The notes: generated from the letters alone by a model not told the origin. A DNA stretch of 64,000 bases from Mycobacterium interjectum (GCA_002102225.1 LQPB01000011.1:1-64000), one strand, 5' to 3'; counted from the first letter of the stretch, positions 8,354 through 20,991 are shown. Made by a program: numbers and translations.

Positions 8354-9054
8354 CAATCCTTGTCCACATCGAAGGACAGCGACTCCTCGGAGGCCGAACC
8401 GCCCGCAAGTTTGATGAAACGTGGCTCGCTGTCCAGGGATTCGCTGAGGTCCTCGATCGTGTCGACGTCGGGAAGCAGCGGCGCGATGTCGGGCAGGTCG
8501 GCCAGCGACGTCAACCCCAGCCGCTCCAAGAACAGCTCGGTGGTGGCGAACGTCGTCGCGCCGGTGTCGTCGTCGACGCCGGCCTCGGTGATCAGGCCGC
8601 GCGCCAGCAGGGTGCGCATGACGGCGTCGACGTTGACGCCGCGCACCGCGCTGACCCGCGCCCGCGTCACGGGCTGGCGATAGGCGACCACGGCCAGCGT
8701 CTCCAGCGCGGCCCGGGTGAGTTTGGATCGCGCGCCGTCCAGCAGCAGCTTCTCCACGTACGGCGCGAACCGGGCGCGGGTGTACATCCGCCAGCCCTCG
8801 CTGTTCTGCCGCAGGTCGATGCCGCTGTCGCGTTCGGTGAGCTCCTCGGCCATCTGCTGCAGCCGGGCGGCGATCCGGTAGACGGGTTGCCCGGTGGCCG
8901 AGCCCAGCGCCTCGGCGGTGACGGGGGTGTCCACCACCAACAGCAGGGCCTCCAGCACCGAGGCGAGCTCCTCGGCGTCCATCGGGGCCGCCTCGGCGAT
9001 CTCGATGCCCAGATCGATCTCGGGCAACTCGTCGGGCAGCTCGTCAGTCATCAT
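8353..9054 (-). CDS. scpB: Segregation and condensation protein ScpB
   Basis: A 233-residue ScpB with an acidic N-terminus and tandem winged helices. The block SKLTRAALETLAVVAYRQPVTRARVSAVRGVNVDAVMRTLL is the family hallmark (split here by function: helix, then wing). It joins ScpA and SMC in the condensin complex that compacts and segregates the chromosome. The ATG at 9054 overlaps the scpA stop within ATGATGA. The frame extends to 9090 but those residues are not family-like. Confidence 0.94.
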   Translation of the reverse strand: MMTDELPDELPEIDLGIEIAEAAPMDAEELASVLEALLLVVDTPVTAEALGSATGQPVYRIAARLQQMAEELTERDSGIDLRQNSEGWRMYTRARFAPYVEKLLLDGARSKLTRAALETLAVVAYRQPVTRARVSAVRGVNVDAVMRTLLARGLITEAGVDDDTGATTFATTELFLERLGLTSLADLPDIAPLLPDVDTIEDLSESLDSEPRFIKLAGGSASEESLSFDVDKD

Positions 9055-9851
9055 TCGTCCCGCACTTCCACCGGACGCTCCCCGGTCCACGAAATTTGGA
9101 GCACGCCAAGCGGCTCTGACTGGTCGAATGCTACCGTCCGCGTCCGATACAGCTCGAGCAGCGCGAGGAAGCGCCCGACGACCTCCATCGGCGCCTGACA
9201 GTCGGCGACCAGCTCGGAAAACGTCGCCCAGTGGCCACTGCCGCGGGCTTCCAGGATCGCCAACAGTTTCTCGGCCTGCTCGGGGACCGAGACCGCCAGC
9301 TCGTGCAGGTGACCGATGGCCACCGTCGGGACCGGACGCGGGGTGAACGCGACCGCCGCGATCTGCGCGAACCGCTCGGCGTCGACGCCCAGCATCACCT
9401 CGGGCAGCAGCTCGGTGAACCGGTCCTCCAGCGACACCGCCCGCGGATAGCTGCGCAGCGCGGCGGCCTCCAGCTCGGCGAACATCTCCGCGACGTGCTT
9501 GAAGGCGCGGTATTGCAGCAGCCGTGCGAACAGCAGGTCGCGGACCTCGAGCAGCGCCAGGTCCTCGTCGTCGTCGACCTGCCCGGCCGGCAGCAGACGC
9601 GCGGCCTTCAGGTCGAGCAGCGTCGCGGCGATCACCAGGAACGCGGTGGTCTCCTCGAGGCCCAGCTGGGAGCCGATCGCCTTGGTGTAGGCGATGAAGT
9701 CGTCGGTGACCTGGTGCAGCGCCACCTCGGTGACGTCGAGGCGATGGGCGAAGATCAGCTGCAGCAGCAGATCGAACGGCCCCTCGAAGTTGGTCAGGCG
9801 GACCTGGAAGCCGGTCTGGGGTGGCGCCTCACCGTTTGCGGTGGCGTTCAC
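9051..9851 (-). CDS. scpA: Segregation and condensation protein ScpA
   Basis: A 266-residue kleisin-like subunit of the SMC-ScpAB condensin. FQVRLTNFEGPFDLLLQLI at residues 16-34 is the ScpA N-terminal signature that contacts the SMC neck, and the C-terminal winged helix (FSELVADCQAPMEVVGRFLALLELYR) contacts the SMC head. The GTG start overlaps the parA TGA (GTGA). The frame continues to 10598 only as an antisense-type shadow of parA. Confidence 0.95.
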   Translation of the reverse strand: MNATANGEAPPQTGFQVRLTNFEGPFDLLLQLIFAHRLDVTEVALHQVTDDFIAYTKAIGSQLGLEETTAFLVIAATLLDLKAARLLPAGQVDDDEDLALLEVRDLLFARLLQYRAFKHVAEMFAELEAAALRSYPRAVSLEDRFTELLPEVMLGVDAERFAQIAAVAFTPRPVPTVAIGHLHELAVSVPEQAEKLLAILEARGSGHWATFSELVADCQAPMEVVGRFLALLELYRTRTVAFDQSEPLGVLQISWTGERPVEVRDE

Positions 9852-10714
9852 GCGCCGAATCGGTGGATGAACTCGCGGGCCAGCGCGCGGTAGGCGATGG
9901 CGCCGGTCGATCGGGGCGCCCAGGTGGTGATGGGCTCGCCCGCCACGCTGGTCTCCGGGAACCGGACGGTCCGGGTGATCACGGTGTCGAACACCAGGTC
10001 CCCGAACCGCTCCACGACACGGGCCATGACCTCGCGCGAATTGACGGTGCGCGGGTCGTAACGGGTGAGCAGGATGCCGCTGATCTCGAGCTTCGGGTTG
10101 AGCCGGTCGCGCACCTTGTCGACGGTGTCGGTGAGCAGCGCCAGGCCGCGCAGCGAGAAGAACTCGCACTCGGTGGGGATCACCACGCCGTCCGCGCAGG
10201 CCAGCCCGTTGACGGTGAGCAGGCCCAGCGACGGCTGGCAGTCGATCAGGACGTAGTCGTAGCGGTCCAGCACCGGATACAGCGCCCGTCCCAGGGTCTG
10301 TTCGCGGCCGACCTCGTTGACCAGCTGGATCTCGGCGGCCGACAGGTCGATGTTGCTGGGCACCAGGTCCATGTGGTTGACCCGGGTTTTGAGCAGCACG
10401 TCGTCGATCGACACCCGCGGCTCGACCAGCACGTTGTGGATCGTCTTCTCCAGCTCGTAGTGCGGGACGCCCAGGCCCGCGGACAGCGCGCCCTGCGGGT
10501 CCATGTCGACCAGCAGCACGCGCCGGCCATATTCGGCGAGCGCGGCGCCAAGGTTGATGGTCGAGGTGGTCTTCCCGACGCCGCCCTTCTGGTTGCACAT
10601 GGCGACGACCTTGGCCGGGCCGTGCGAGGTGCGCGGCGCCGGCTCGGGGATCGCCCGCGGGGGGCGTCCCGTCAAGCCGATCTCGACGCCGTTGTCCGGG
10701 TGCTCGGTCATCAC
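9848..10714 (-). CDS. parA: ParA/Soj-like chromosome-partitioning ATPase
   Basis: A 288-residue ParA-family ATPase with the deviant Walker A KGGVGKTT (43-50), VLLVDMDPQGALSAGLG and IDCQPSLGLLTVNGL. No ParB gene follows; instead it heads the scpAB operon, as in other mycobacteria, so a role alongside condensin rather than the oriC parAB system is likely. It matches Rv1708 from memory. Start codons GTG (10714) and ATG (10711) are adjacent; either is possible. A 197-bp divergent gap separates it from the O-methyltransferase gene. Confidence 0.9.
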   Translation of the reverse strand: MMTEHPDNGVEIGLTGRPPRAIPEPAPRTSHGPAKVVAMCNQKGGVGKTTSTINLGAALAEYGRRVLLVDMDPQGALSAGLGVPHYELEKTIHNVLVEPRVSIDDVLLKTRVNHMDLVPSNIDLSAAEIQLVNEVGREQTLGRALYPVLDRYDYVLIDCQPSLGLLTVNGLACADGVVIPTECEFFSLRGLALLTDTVDKVRDRLNPKLEISGILLTRYDPRTVNSREVMARVVERFGDLVFDTVITRTVRFPETSVAGEPITTWAPRSTGAIAYRALAREFIHRFGA

Positions 10715-10911
10715 GCCCGGCGTGTTCGGGAGGTGAACATCGCTCGAAAGTCTAACGGCTCCGCGCAGTTAAACCGGGCGCCGCGCGGGCGAGTCACCAG
10801 CCAATATGGGCGGAAATCGCTGGTGGAACGCACCTTTGCGCGCACGGTTAACTTCAGCCACACCAGCACCATTCGCAGGGGTGCCGACGGCCGGCACTAT
10901 CGTGGGTGCTC

Positions 10912-11676
10912 ATGGATCTCAAGCGACGACTACCCATCCTGCGGTGGTCGGTGTGGCGGATGGCCGCCGGGAATCGCAACATCACCACGACGGGCCAGAT
11001 CGGCGACGGGCGCGAGGCCGCCGCGGTCGAATACGTCCTCGCCAACGCCCGGGCCAGCGACATCGACGACGTGCTGGCCACCATCGACAAGTTCGCCTAC
11101 GAGAAGTCGATGCTGATCAACGTCGGCGACGAGAAGGGGCTGCTGCTCGACGCGGCCGTGCGGCGCGCCGATCCTGCGCTGGCGCTGGAGCTGGGCACCT
11201 ACTGCGGCTACGGCGCGCTGCGGATCGCCCGCGCCGCCCCGAAGGCGAGGGTGTACTCCGTCGAGCTCGCCGAGGCCAACGCCGCCAACGCCCGGCGGAT
11301 CTGGGAGCACGCCGGGGTCGCCGACCGGGTGACCTGCGTGGTCGGCACCATCGGCGACGGCGGGCGCACGCTCGACGCGCTGGCCGGTGAACACGGATTC
11401 GCCTCGGGCGCACTCGATTTCGCGTTCCTCGACCACGACAAGAACGCGTACCTGAACGACCTGATGAGCATCCTCGACCGGGGCTGGCTGCACCCGGGCA
11501 CGATCGTGGTCGCCGACAACGTCAGGATTCCCGGCGCGCCGAAATATCGCGAATACATGCGCCAGCAGCAGGGCAAGCGGTGGGACACCGTCGAGCACAA
11601 GGCGCACCTGGAATACCAGTCGCTGGTGTCCGACCTGGTGCTGGAGTCCGAATACCTGGGCCCACCGTCGAGTTGA
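10912..11676 (+). CDS. Catechol O-methyltransferase-like SAM methyltransferase
   Basis: A 254-residue class I methyltransferase resembling catechol O-methyltransferase. LELGTYCGYGALRIA is the SAM loop, VYSVELAEANAANAR carries the ribose-binding glutamate, and FLDHDKNAYL and VVADNV give the metal-binding aspartates and the catalytic lysine typical of the Mg-dependent COMT family. The substrate is unknown, presumably a catechol or related diol. It is transcribed alone, divergent from parA and convergent with xerD. A GTG two codons upstream is an alternative start. Likely equivalent of Rv1703c. Confidence 0.85.
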   Translation: MDLKRRLPILRWSVWRMAAGNRNITTTGQIGDGREAAAVEYVLANARASDIDDVLATIDKFAYEKSMLINVGDEKGLLLDAAVRRADPALALELGTYCGYGALRIARAAPKARVYSVELAEANAANARRIWEHAGVADRVTCVVGTIGDGGRTLDALAGEHGFASGALDFAFLDHDKNAYLNDLMSILDRGWLHPGTIVVADNVRIPGAPKYREYMRQQQGKRWDTVEHKAHLEYQSLVSDLVLESEYLGPPSS

Positions 11677-11728
11677 TGCCGCGATTAGCGACGAATTCCG
11701 TGCGACAAGTCGACGTTCGGCGCGAACG

Positions 11729-12663
11729 CTATTGGGCCCGCGGGTGCGCCCCGGCCCACACCTCGCGCAGCGCGTGCACGGTGACCAGGGTGTAGATCTG
11801 CGTCGTCGTCACCGAGGCGTGGCCCAACAGCTCCTGCACGACGCGGACGTCCGCGCCGCCCTCGAGTAGGTGGGTCGCGAAGGAATGGCGCAGCATGTGC
11901 GGCGACACCCCCGAGGTGATGCCGGCCCGCTCGGCGGCGTCCTGCAGCACCTGCCACGCGCTTTGCCGCGACAGCCGGCCGCCGCGGGCGTTGAGGAAGA
12001 TCGCGGGCGTGCCGCGGCCGCGGCGGGCCAGATCGGGCCGGCCGCGCACCAGGTACGCGTCCAGCGCCTGCACGGCGGGGCGCCCGATCGGCACCAGCCG
12101 CTGCTTGCCGCCCTTGCCGCGCAGCAACACCGAGCGGGCCTCGGTGTCGATGTCGTCGACGTCGAGGCCGACGGCCTCGGAGATCCGGGATCCGGTGGAG
12201 TACAACAACTCCAGCAGCGCGCGGTTGCGCAGCGTCAGCGGGCCGTCGCTCGGGCTGTCGCCGCCGGCGCCCTCCAGCAGCGCCAGCACCTCGTCGATGG
12301 TCAGGCTCTTGGGAAGCCGGCGGCCCGGCGTGGGCGGCCGCACGGCCCGCGCCACGTCCAGCTCGGCCAGGCCCTCGGCGGCGGCGAACCGGTGCAGGCC
12401 GCGCACCGCGATCAGCGCCCGCGCCGCCGACACCGCGGACAGCGCCGCGGCCCCGGTGTCGGGATCGCCGCGGCGCAGCGCCACCAGGAACTCGCTGACG
12501 TCGTCCTCACCGACCTTGGCCAGGTCGTGGATCCCGCGGTCGGACAGGTGCTTGCTGTAGCGGCGCAGGTCGCGGCGATAGGAGCTCAGCGTGTTCTTGG
12601 CCACGCCCCGCTCGATCGTCAAATGGTCGAGATAGCCCTGCAGTTGCGTGTCGAGGGCCGCCG

Positions 12664-12667
<4 letters not shown>
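11729..12667 (-). CDS. xerD: Tyrosine recombinase XerD
   Basis: A 312-residue tyrosine recombinase with a SAM-like N-terminal domain (1-105) and the catalytic domain. The catalytic set is complete: R161 (TGSRISE), K185 (RGKGGK), H257-xx-R260 (HMLRH), H283 (LGHAS) and nucleophile Y292 (TQIYT). It resolves chromosome dimers at dif with XerC. Its start overlaps the NUDIX gene stop by 4 nt. This is the conserved housekeeping copy and not an island integrase. Confidence 0.95.
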
Positions 12668-15079
<2,412 letters not shown>

Positions 15080-15154
15080 TCAACTAGATGGGCCTGCCGA
15101 CCCACGGAAACCCACCCTAACATCCGCGACGCTGTGTCGCGGGGAACACGCCCG

Positions 15155-16099
15155 CTACTGCGGCACGGTGATCGAGGTGGCCCCGTGCCCGGTGCCGTAC
15201 TGCCCGACGTGGCCGCCGTTGATCAGGTCGTGCAGGCCCAGCACCGCGGTGATGCGTCCGGGCGCGGCGTCGACGTCGTCGACGGTGCTGATGGCCGACG
15301 ACATGCCGGTGTCGGCGCGGGTCACGGCGACCGCAGCGCCGCCCGTCGCCGAGCCGTCGCGGCCCGCCAGCAGGGCGCCCGATCCGTGCGGGGCCAGCGC
15401 GGCGGAGAACCGGGCCACGCTGACGCCCTGGTTGCCGGCGTCCTGCGGCAGGCCCCCGCCGGTGACGATCAGCGCGGCGTTGGCCGCCCCGACCCGGTCG
15501 GCGGGCTGGTAGGTGATGAAGCCGGTGTCGCGCAGCGAGGCCAGCACGGTGTCGCGCTGGGTGTCGTCGACGGGCGGCACGCTGGGGTTGGCGTTGATCA
15601 GCAGCGCGATGCCCAGCAGGTCGCCGGCCTGTGAACCCTGGTCGACGAGCTTGGTGCTCAACTGCTGACCGGCGGGCAGGATCGACGAGTTCACCACCGA
15701 CCGAAGCTTCTCCGCGGAGTTGGCGTCGACGAACTCCTGGGTCAGCGACACCGTCCCGGTGAGCGTCCCGCCGGCCTGGCCGATGAATTTCGAGACCGCG
15801 GCGACGTCGTCGTCCTTGGCGTCGGGGGTGCGGAAGACCACCACCGATTTTCCGCCCAGGGCGTCGTGCACGATCCGGCCGGCCAGCTGGTTATCGAAAT
15901 TGTTTGCCGCGGCCAACTTTTCGTTCATCACGTTCTTCTGGTCGTTGAGCCCGCTGATCTGGGTGTACAGGTCGCGCTTCTCGTCACGCAGGCTGGACAG
16001 CAGGGTGTCCGACAAGAAGCCGGAGCCCAGCACGACTCCCACGGCCAGCGCCAGGAAGACGGCGGCCAGCGACAGGGCATGTTGGCGTAACGAGATCAT
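15155..16099 (-). CDS. mctB: Outer-membrane copper transport protein MctB
   Basis: A 314-residue protein with one N-terminal membrane segment or uncleaved signal (residues 8-27, SLAAVFLALAVGVVLGSGF) and a coiled-coil stretch (about 35-70, DEKRDLYTQISGLNDQKNVMNEK in part) before a periplasmic domain. It matches MctB/Rv1698, reported to limit copper accumulation, and is homologous to corynebacterial SteB. It is 19 nt downstream of the steA homologue, the conserved SteA-SteB pair that has been linked to cell-wall and septal functions. Confidence 0.9.
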   Translation of the reverse strand: MISLRQHALSLAAVFLALAVGVVLGSGFLSDTLLSSLRDEKRDLYTQISGLNDQKNVMNEKLAAANNFDNQLAGRIVHDALGGKSVVVFRTPDAKDDDVAAVSKFIGQAGGTLTGTVSLTQEFVDANSAEKLRSVVNSSILPAGQQLSTKLVDQGSQAGDLLGIALLINANPSVPPVDDTQRDTVLASLRDTGFITYQPADRVGAANAALIVTGGGLPQDAGNQGVSVARFSAALAPHGSGALLAGRDGSATGGAAVAVTRADTGMSSAISTVDDVDAAPGRITAVLGLHDLINGGHVGQYGTGHGATSITVPQ

Positions 16100-16118
16100 T
16101 TAACGCACCGTCCTCGAA

Positions 16119-17300
16119 CTAGGTGACCAGGTGCTGCACCCACAACGAGAAGTGGTTCCAGTACTGGTTGATCCAGTGCAGCACCACGCCGTCGGTGCGG
16201 GACACCCACAGCGCCACGATGACCGCGATCAGCATGGTCAGCGCCAGCAGCGCGATGGCGCCCGCCGAAATGTGGTTGCGGTACAGCGTGGCGACGGCCT
16301 TGGCGTCCACCACCTTCTCCCCCACCCGAAGCCTGGTCAAAAACGTCGAGGGGTTGCTCTGGGTGCGGTTGCGGTCGAAGAACGTCTCGATGTTGGCGGT
16401 GTGGCCGGCCGTCACCAGCAGCGCCGCCCCGTGGTGGTCGGCCAGCAGCAGGGCCAGGTCGACCGCCGAGCCCGCGGCCGGGAACGTCATCGCGCCGACG
16501 CCGAGATCCTGAATCCGCTCCAACCCGGGCGCGTGGCCGTCGGCGTCGGCGGGCAGCACGACGTGCGCGCCGCACTTGAGGGCGTCGGTGCTGATCTTGT
16601 CGGGGTCGCCGACGATGATCTGGGGGCGATACCCGGCCTTGCGCAACACATCCGCGCCGGTGTCCACACCGATGAGCACCGGCTGGTACTCCTTGATGAA
16701 CGGCTTGAGGGAGCGCAGCTCGTCCTCGGCGCCGGGCTCGTCGGCCACGATCACCACGTGCCGGCGGCGCAGGTCGACGTCGATGTCGGGGATGCCGATG
16801 CCGTCGATGAGCAGCGGGCTTTCGCTCTTGATGAACTCAATCGTGTTGCCGGCGAACGCCTCCAGATGGGCGGCCAGGCCGCTCTTTGCCTCGCGCATCA
16901 GGTCGGCGATGTCGTGGTCGGTGCGTTCGGTGCCGCGGACCAGGCGGCGGTCGCCGGAGTACACGCCGCCCTCGTAGAGGCGGATCTTGGCGCCGTCCTT
17001 GACCTTCTTGAAGACCTCCGGCCCGGTCTCGTCGATGAGCGTCACGCCGTTGTTGACCAGGACCTCGGGGCCCAGGTTCGGGTAGCGCCCCGAGACCGAC
17101 GGCGAGGCGTTGACGACCGCGGCGATGTCGGCTTCCACCAGCGCGTCCGCGGTGATGCGGTCCAGGTCCAGGATGTCGAGCACCACGATGTCGCCGGGAC
17201 ACACCCTGCGCAGCAGACGGTCGATGTTCCGGTCGACCCGTGCGGTGCCGGTGAGGCCCGGCCGGGACGTGTTACGCGAGAGCAGACCTGACATCTTCAT
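16119..17300 (-). CDS. steA: SteA-like membrane protein
   Basis: A 393-residue protein, the length I remember for Rv1697. It has a cytosolic region with IIVGDPDKIS and VGVDTGADVL motifs related to thiamin-pyrophosphokinase-like folds, then a single C-terminal membrane segment (AGAIALLALTMLIAVIVALWV) and a short tail. The corynebacterial homologue SteA acts with SteB in cell separation. The ATG at 17300 (MKMSGLLSRNTSRPG) is chosen over the longer frame to 17354 because the family starts there. Confidence 0.88.
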   Translation of the reverse strand: MKMSGLLSRNTSRPGLTGTARVDRNIDRLLRRVCPGDIVVLDILDLDRITADALVEADIAAVVNASPSVSGRYPNLGPEVLVNNGVTLIDETGPEVFKKVKDGAKIRLYEGGVYSGDRRLVRGTERTDHDIADLMREAKSGLAAHLEAFAGNTIEFIKSESPLLIDGIGIPDIDVDLRRRHVVIVADEPGAEDELRSLKPFIKEYQPVLIGVDTGADVLRKAGYRPQIIVGDPDKISTDALKCGAHVVLPADADGHAPGLERIQDLGVGAMTFPAAGSAVDLALLLADHHGAALLVTAGHTANIETFFDRNRTQSNPSTFLTRLRVGEKVVDAKAVATLYRNHISAGAIALLALTMLIAVIVALWVSRTDGVVLHWINQYWNHFSLWVQHLVT

Positions 17301-17412
17301 GGGGGCGATTCTGTCCGTGAAGCCCGGGTCGGGCGAGTAGGCGCGCCGTAACACCAGCCTCAGAAGTTATCTAGAGTCACATTGGTAACAGGTGGATGCC
17401 GGAACGGTCTCG

Positions 17413-17470
17413 CGAGGGTGCGCGGTTGTACGCGCTTTACGGCGTGTCGGCGTACAGACACGCACGCTCG
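17413..17470. repeat. Long imperfect palindrome downstream of recN
   Basis: Arms 17413-17433 and 17450-17470 are inverted repeats of 21 bp matching at 17 positions. Inside them GCGTGTC (17442-17448) and GACACGC (17457-17463) form a perfect 7-bp hairpin. It lies just after the recN stop on the minus strand and before steA, so it could end recN transcription. It has no T-run. Confidence 0.45.
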
Positions 17471-17485
17471 CGGCATGGGGCAGGG

Positions 17486-19240
17486 TCAGTCCCGGTCGTT
17501 CTGCGCGGTTTCGAGCAGTTCCCGGGCGTGCGCCCGGGCGCTGTCCGAGTCGCCCAGCCCGGCCAGCATCCGGGCCAGCTCGGCGACGCGGTCGTCGTCG
17601 GTGACCCGGCGCACCACGCTGGTGCCCTTGGGTCCGGCGCTGTGCACCACCAGGTGCACGTCGGCGTACGCGGCGACCTGCGGCAGGTGCGTGACGACGA
17701 TGACCTGGTGGGTGCGGGCCAGTCGCGCCAGCCGCCGCCCGATCTGCACGGCGGCCCGGCCGCCGACCCCGGCGTCGACCTCGTCGAACACCATCGTGGT
17801 GCCGGCCGCCGACGCCGCCAACACCGCCTCCAGCGCCAGCATCACGCGGGACAACTCGCCACCGGAGGCGCTCTTCGCCAGCGGCAGCACCGTCATGCCG
17901 CGGTGGGCGGCGAAGCCGAACTCGACCTGGTCGATGCCGTCGCCGCCGGCGCGCACCAGCTCGCCGGAGGGTAACGCGAGCGCGGCGGGATCGTCCGCCC
18001 CGGCCCCGGCGGTGTCCAGGGCAACCTCGATCGTGAACTCCGCGTCGGCCATCGCCAGCCCGGACAATTCCGCGGTCACCTCTTTGGCCAGCCGCTTGGC
18101 GGCCTTGCGCCGCAGCTTGCTGAGATCGACTGCCCCGTCGGACAGTTCGCGGGCCAGCTCGTCGACCCGGCGTTCCAGCGCCGCCAGTCCCTCTTCGGAG
18201 ACGTCGAGTTGCGCCAGGCGATCGCGTGACTCCCGCGCCCACCGCAGCACCCCGTCGATGTCGGCGGCGTACTTGCGGGTCAGCGTGCGCAGCTCCGCCT
18301 GCCGGGCCAGCTTGAACTCCAGCGCGCTGGCGTCCACCGGCAGTTCGTCCAGGAACCCGCCGAGCTCGTGCGCCGCGTCGGCGACCACGGTGAGCGCCTC
18401 GTCGATCTGGCCGGCCAACGCGCGCAGCGTCGCGTCGTCGGTGGATTCGAGTGCGGCCCTTGCCTTTCCGAGGGTATCGGTGGCGCTCTGGCCGGGACCG
18501 TCGGCGTCGTCGGCCGACAATGCCGCGCGCGCCGTGGCGGCGGCCTCGCGCAGCGTGTCGAGTTCGGAGAGCCGCAGGATGTCGGCGACCAGCGCGTCGT
18601 CTTCGCCGGGTTGCGGGTCGACGGTGTCGATCTCGTTCAACGCGAACTTCAGCCGGTCGGCCTCCTGGGCGAGCTCGCGGGCCCGGCCGCGGCGGTCGAT
18701 CAGGTCGCGGCGCGCCGTCAGCCAGGCGTCGCGCAGCTTGCGGTAGCGCTCCAGCGCCGGACCGGCGCCGGCGAAGCGGTCCAGCGCGCCGCGCTGCTCG
18801 TCGGGCCGCATCAACCGCAACTGGTCGTTTTGGCCGTGCAGGGTCAACAGCTCGGTGGTGAAGTCGCCCAGGGACTTCGCGGGCACGCTGCGGCCGCCGA
18901 GGTAGGCGCGCGACGGTCCGTCGCGGCTGACCGAGCGCAGCGCGATCACGCTGCCGTCCTCGTCGCGCTCCCCGCCTAGGTCTTCCAGCATCGCATCCAG
19001 CTGCGTCGCCGTCTCATCGTCGAGATCGCTTGTGGCGAAACGGCCCTCGACGACGGCGCGGTCGGCCCCGGATCGGACGCGGGTGGGATCGGCGCGGGCG
19101 CCGCCGAGCAGGTGCAGCCCCGTCACCACCATCGTCTTGCCGGTGCCGGTCTCGCCGGTCAGCACCGTCAGGCCGCGGCCGAACTCCCCGACCGCGGCGC
19201 TGATGGCACCCAGCGACTCGATCCTGATTTCCGTCAGCAT
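17486..19240 (-). CDS. recN: DNA repair ATPase RecN
   Basis: A 584-residue SMC-like protein. MLTEIRIESLGAI and Walker A GETGTGKT (29-36) open the ATPase head. A long coiled-coil middle (about 150-360) separates it from the signature region KSASGGELSRVMLALE and Walker B TMVFDEVDAGVGG. It acts in recombinational repair of double-strand breaks. It follows nadK, with a 24-bp gap, in the tlyA-nadK-recN run. Confidence 0.95.
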   Translation of the reverse strand: MLTEIRIESLGAISAAVGEFGRGLTVLTGETGTGKTMVVTGLHLLGGARADPTRVRSGADRAVVEGRFATSDLDDETATQLDAMLEDLGGERDEDGSVIALRSVSRDGPSRAYLGGRSVPAKSLGDFTTELLTLHGQNDQLRLMRPDEQRGALDRFAGAGPALERYRKLRDAWLTARRDLIDRRGRARELAQEADRLKFALNEIDTVDPQPGEDDALVADILRLSELDTLREAAATARAALSADDADGPGQSATDTLGKARAALESTDDATLRALAGQIDEALTVVADAAHELGGFLDELPVDASALEFKLARQAELRTLTRKYAADIDGVLRWARESRDRLAQLDVSEEGLAALERRVDELARELSDGAVDLSKLRRKAAKRLAKEVTAELSGLAMADAEFTIEVALDTAGAGADDPAALALPSGELVRAGGDGIDQVEFGFAAHRGMTVLPLAKSASGGELSRVMLALEAVLAASAAGTTMVFDEVDAGVGGRAAVQIGRRLARLARTHQVIVVTHLPQVAAYADVHLVVHSAGPKGTSVVRRVTDDDRVAELARMLAGLGDSDSARAHARELLETAQNDRD

Positions 19241-19264
19241 TCAGTGAGCACCTGACGAGCGTCC

Positions 19265-20185
19265 TTACTTTCCGCGCCAACCGGTCACCGGCAGGCGGAA
19301 TTTGCGGACCAAGCGGTCGGTGAACGGCGCGCTGTCCAGCCGCGCCCATTTGACCGGTGTGTCGCAGCGGGTCACCTCGATCCGGCACCCGGCGGGGATC
19401 CGCATTTCGCGGCGGCCGTCGCAGAACACCAGCGCGTCATGTCCGCCCGCCTCGGTCTCGATCGCGATGGCGGCTTCGGGGCTGGTGACCATGGGCCGGC
19501 CGAATAGCGCGTGAGCGTTGTTGGGTACCACCAGGATTGCCTCGAGGTCGGGCCACAACACCGGCCCGCCGGCGGAGAACGCGTAGGCGGTGGACCCGGT
19601 CGGCGTCGACACCAACACGCCGTCGCAGCCGAAGGCGGACACCGGGCGCCCGTCGACCTCGACGACCACCCCGAGCACGCCCAGCCGCGGGCCCTTTTCC
19701 AGGCTGACTTCGTTGAGCGCCCAGCCGTGTTCGACGTGACCCTTGTGCAGCACGGCGACGTCCAGCGTGAGGCGATCCTCCACCCGGTAGTCGCGGGCGA
19801 CCACGTGCTCCAGCACCCGGTCGATGGCCTCGGCCTCGGCCTCGGCCAAAAATCCGATCCGGCCCAGGTTCACGCCCAGCACCGGAATCCCGGCGTTGCG
19901 GGCCAGTTCGGCGGCCCGCAGGAAGGTGCCGTCGCCACCGAGCACCAACACCAGTTCGCAGCCCTCGGCCGCCGACGGGTCGGCGTCGACCACCTCGATC
20001 TCGATGCCCATGGCCCGCATGTCGTCGGGGGCCAGGTGCAGCGGCCCCCGGTCGACCGCCTCGGCGGACAGCACGCGAAGGGCAATTCCGTTGTCGCCCA
20101 GCACTTTTTGCACGCGGCGGGCGGTTTCGGTCGCTTCATCGCGGCCGGTGTGCACCACCAGCAGCACGGTACGTTCGGCGGTCAT
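19265..20185 (-). CDS. nadK: NAD kinase
   Basis: A 306-residue ATP/polyphosphate NAD kinase making NADP. The GGDGT motif is at residues 83-87, with the NE motif in [11 protein letters not shown], the substrate loop [15 protein letters not shown], and the usual C-terminal domain. Its start overlaps the tlyA stop by 4 nt, as in M. tuberculosis ppnK. Confidence 0.96.
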   Translation of the reverse strand: MTAERTVLLVVHTGRDEATETARRVQKVLGDNGIALRVLSAEAVDRGPLHLAPDDMRAMGIEIEVVDADPSAAEGCELVLVLGGDGTFLRAAELARNAGIPVLGVNLGRIGFLAEAEAEAIDRVLEHVVARDYRVEDRLTLDVAVLHKGHVEHGWALNEVSLEKGPRLGVLGVVVEVDGRPVSAFGCDGVLVSTPTGSTAYAFSAGGPVLWPDLEAILVVPNNAHALFGRPMVTSPEAAIAIETEAGGHDALVFCDGRREMRIPAGCRIEVTRCDTPVKWARLDSAPFTDRLVRKFRLPVTGWRGK

Positions 20186-20991
20186 TCCGGGCCCCCTGCC
20201 ACGGCCCGCGTCACCGCGTCCACCAGCCCATCAGCAGTCAGCCCCCGATCGGTCTCGGCGCGCAACCACAGGAAGTATTCGACATTGCCCGACGGTCCCG
20301 GCAGCGGGCTGGCGGTGACGTCGACGGCCTGCCAGCCCAGCTCGCCGGCGCGCCGCGCGAGGGCCAGCACCGCGTCGGCCCGCAAGCCGGGGTCGCGAAC
20401 GACCCCACCCGCGCCGACCTGGCCCCTGCCCACCTCAAACTGCGGCTTCACCATGGGAACCATATCCGCGCCCGGGCGGGCGCATCCAATCAACGCGGGC
20501 AGCACGCTCGCCAGGGAGATGAAGGACAGGTCGGCCACCACCAGGTCGACCGGCCCGCCGATCGCCTCGGGGGTCAGGTCGCGGGCGTTGGTCCGCTCGA
20601 CGACGGTCACCCGGGCATCGCAGCGCAGCGACCAGGCCAGCTGGCCGTAGCCCACGTCGGCGGCCACCACTTCGGCGGCGCCGCGGTCCAGTAGCACCTC
20701 CGTGAACCCGCCCGTCGACGCGCCGGCGTCGAGGCAGCGGCGGCCCGCGACCGCAATGCCGAAGGCGTCCAGGGCGCCGATGAGCTTGTGCGCGCCGCGC
20801 GACACCCAGGCGCGTTCGCCGTCGTCGGCGACGGTCAGTGCGGCGGTGACGTCGACGGCGGTGGCCGGCTTGCGGGCCGGCAGGCCGTCGATGCTCACCT
20901 TGCCCGCGCCGATCAACTCCGCGGCCTGTTGACGGGACCTCGCGAGCCCGCGGCGGACGAGCTCGGCGTCGACGCGGGCACGTCGCGCCAC
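20182..20991 (-). CDS. tlyA: rRNA 2'-O-methyltransferase / hemolysin TlyA
   Basis: A 269-residue TlyA. An S4 RNA-binding domain (residues 1-60) is followed by an FtsJ-like SAM domain: [19 protein letters not shown], then the catalytic tetrad region HK / DLSF / MVKPQFE / NVEYFL. In mycobacteria TlyA methylates 16S and 23S rRNA and its loss gives capreomycin resistance. The start is GTG, 9 nt after the stop of the small gene upstream. Confidence 0.94.
   Translation of the reverse strand: MARRARVDAELVRRGLARSRQQAAELIGAGKVSIDGLPARKPATAVDVTAALTVADDGERAWVSRGAHKLIGALDAFGIAVAGRRCLDAGASTGGFTEVLLDRGAAEVVAADVGYGQLAWSLRCDARVTVVERTNARDLTPEAIGGPVDLVVADLSFISLASVLPALIGCARPGADMVPMVKPQFEVGRGQVGAGGVVRDPGLRADAVLALARRAGELGWQAVDVTASPLPGPSGNVEYFLWLRAETDRGLTADGLVDAVTRAVAGGPE

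Noticed and set aside
9821..11116. Long plus-strand open frame over parA and the methyltransferase gene
   Set aside because: It is opposite parA, has arginine/valine/glutamine-rich low-complexity translation and no family motif; long antisense frames are expected at this GC content.
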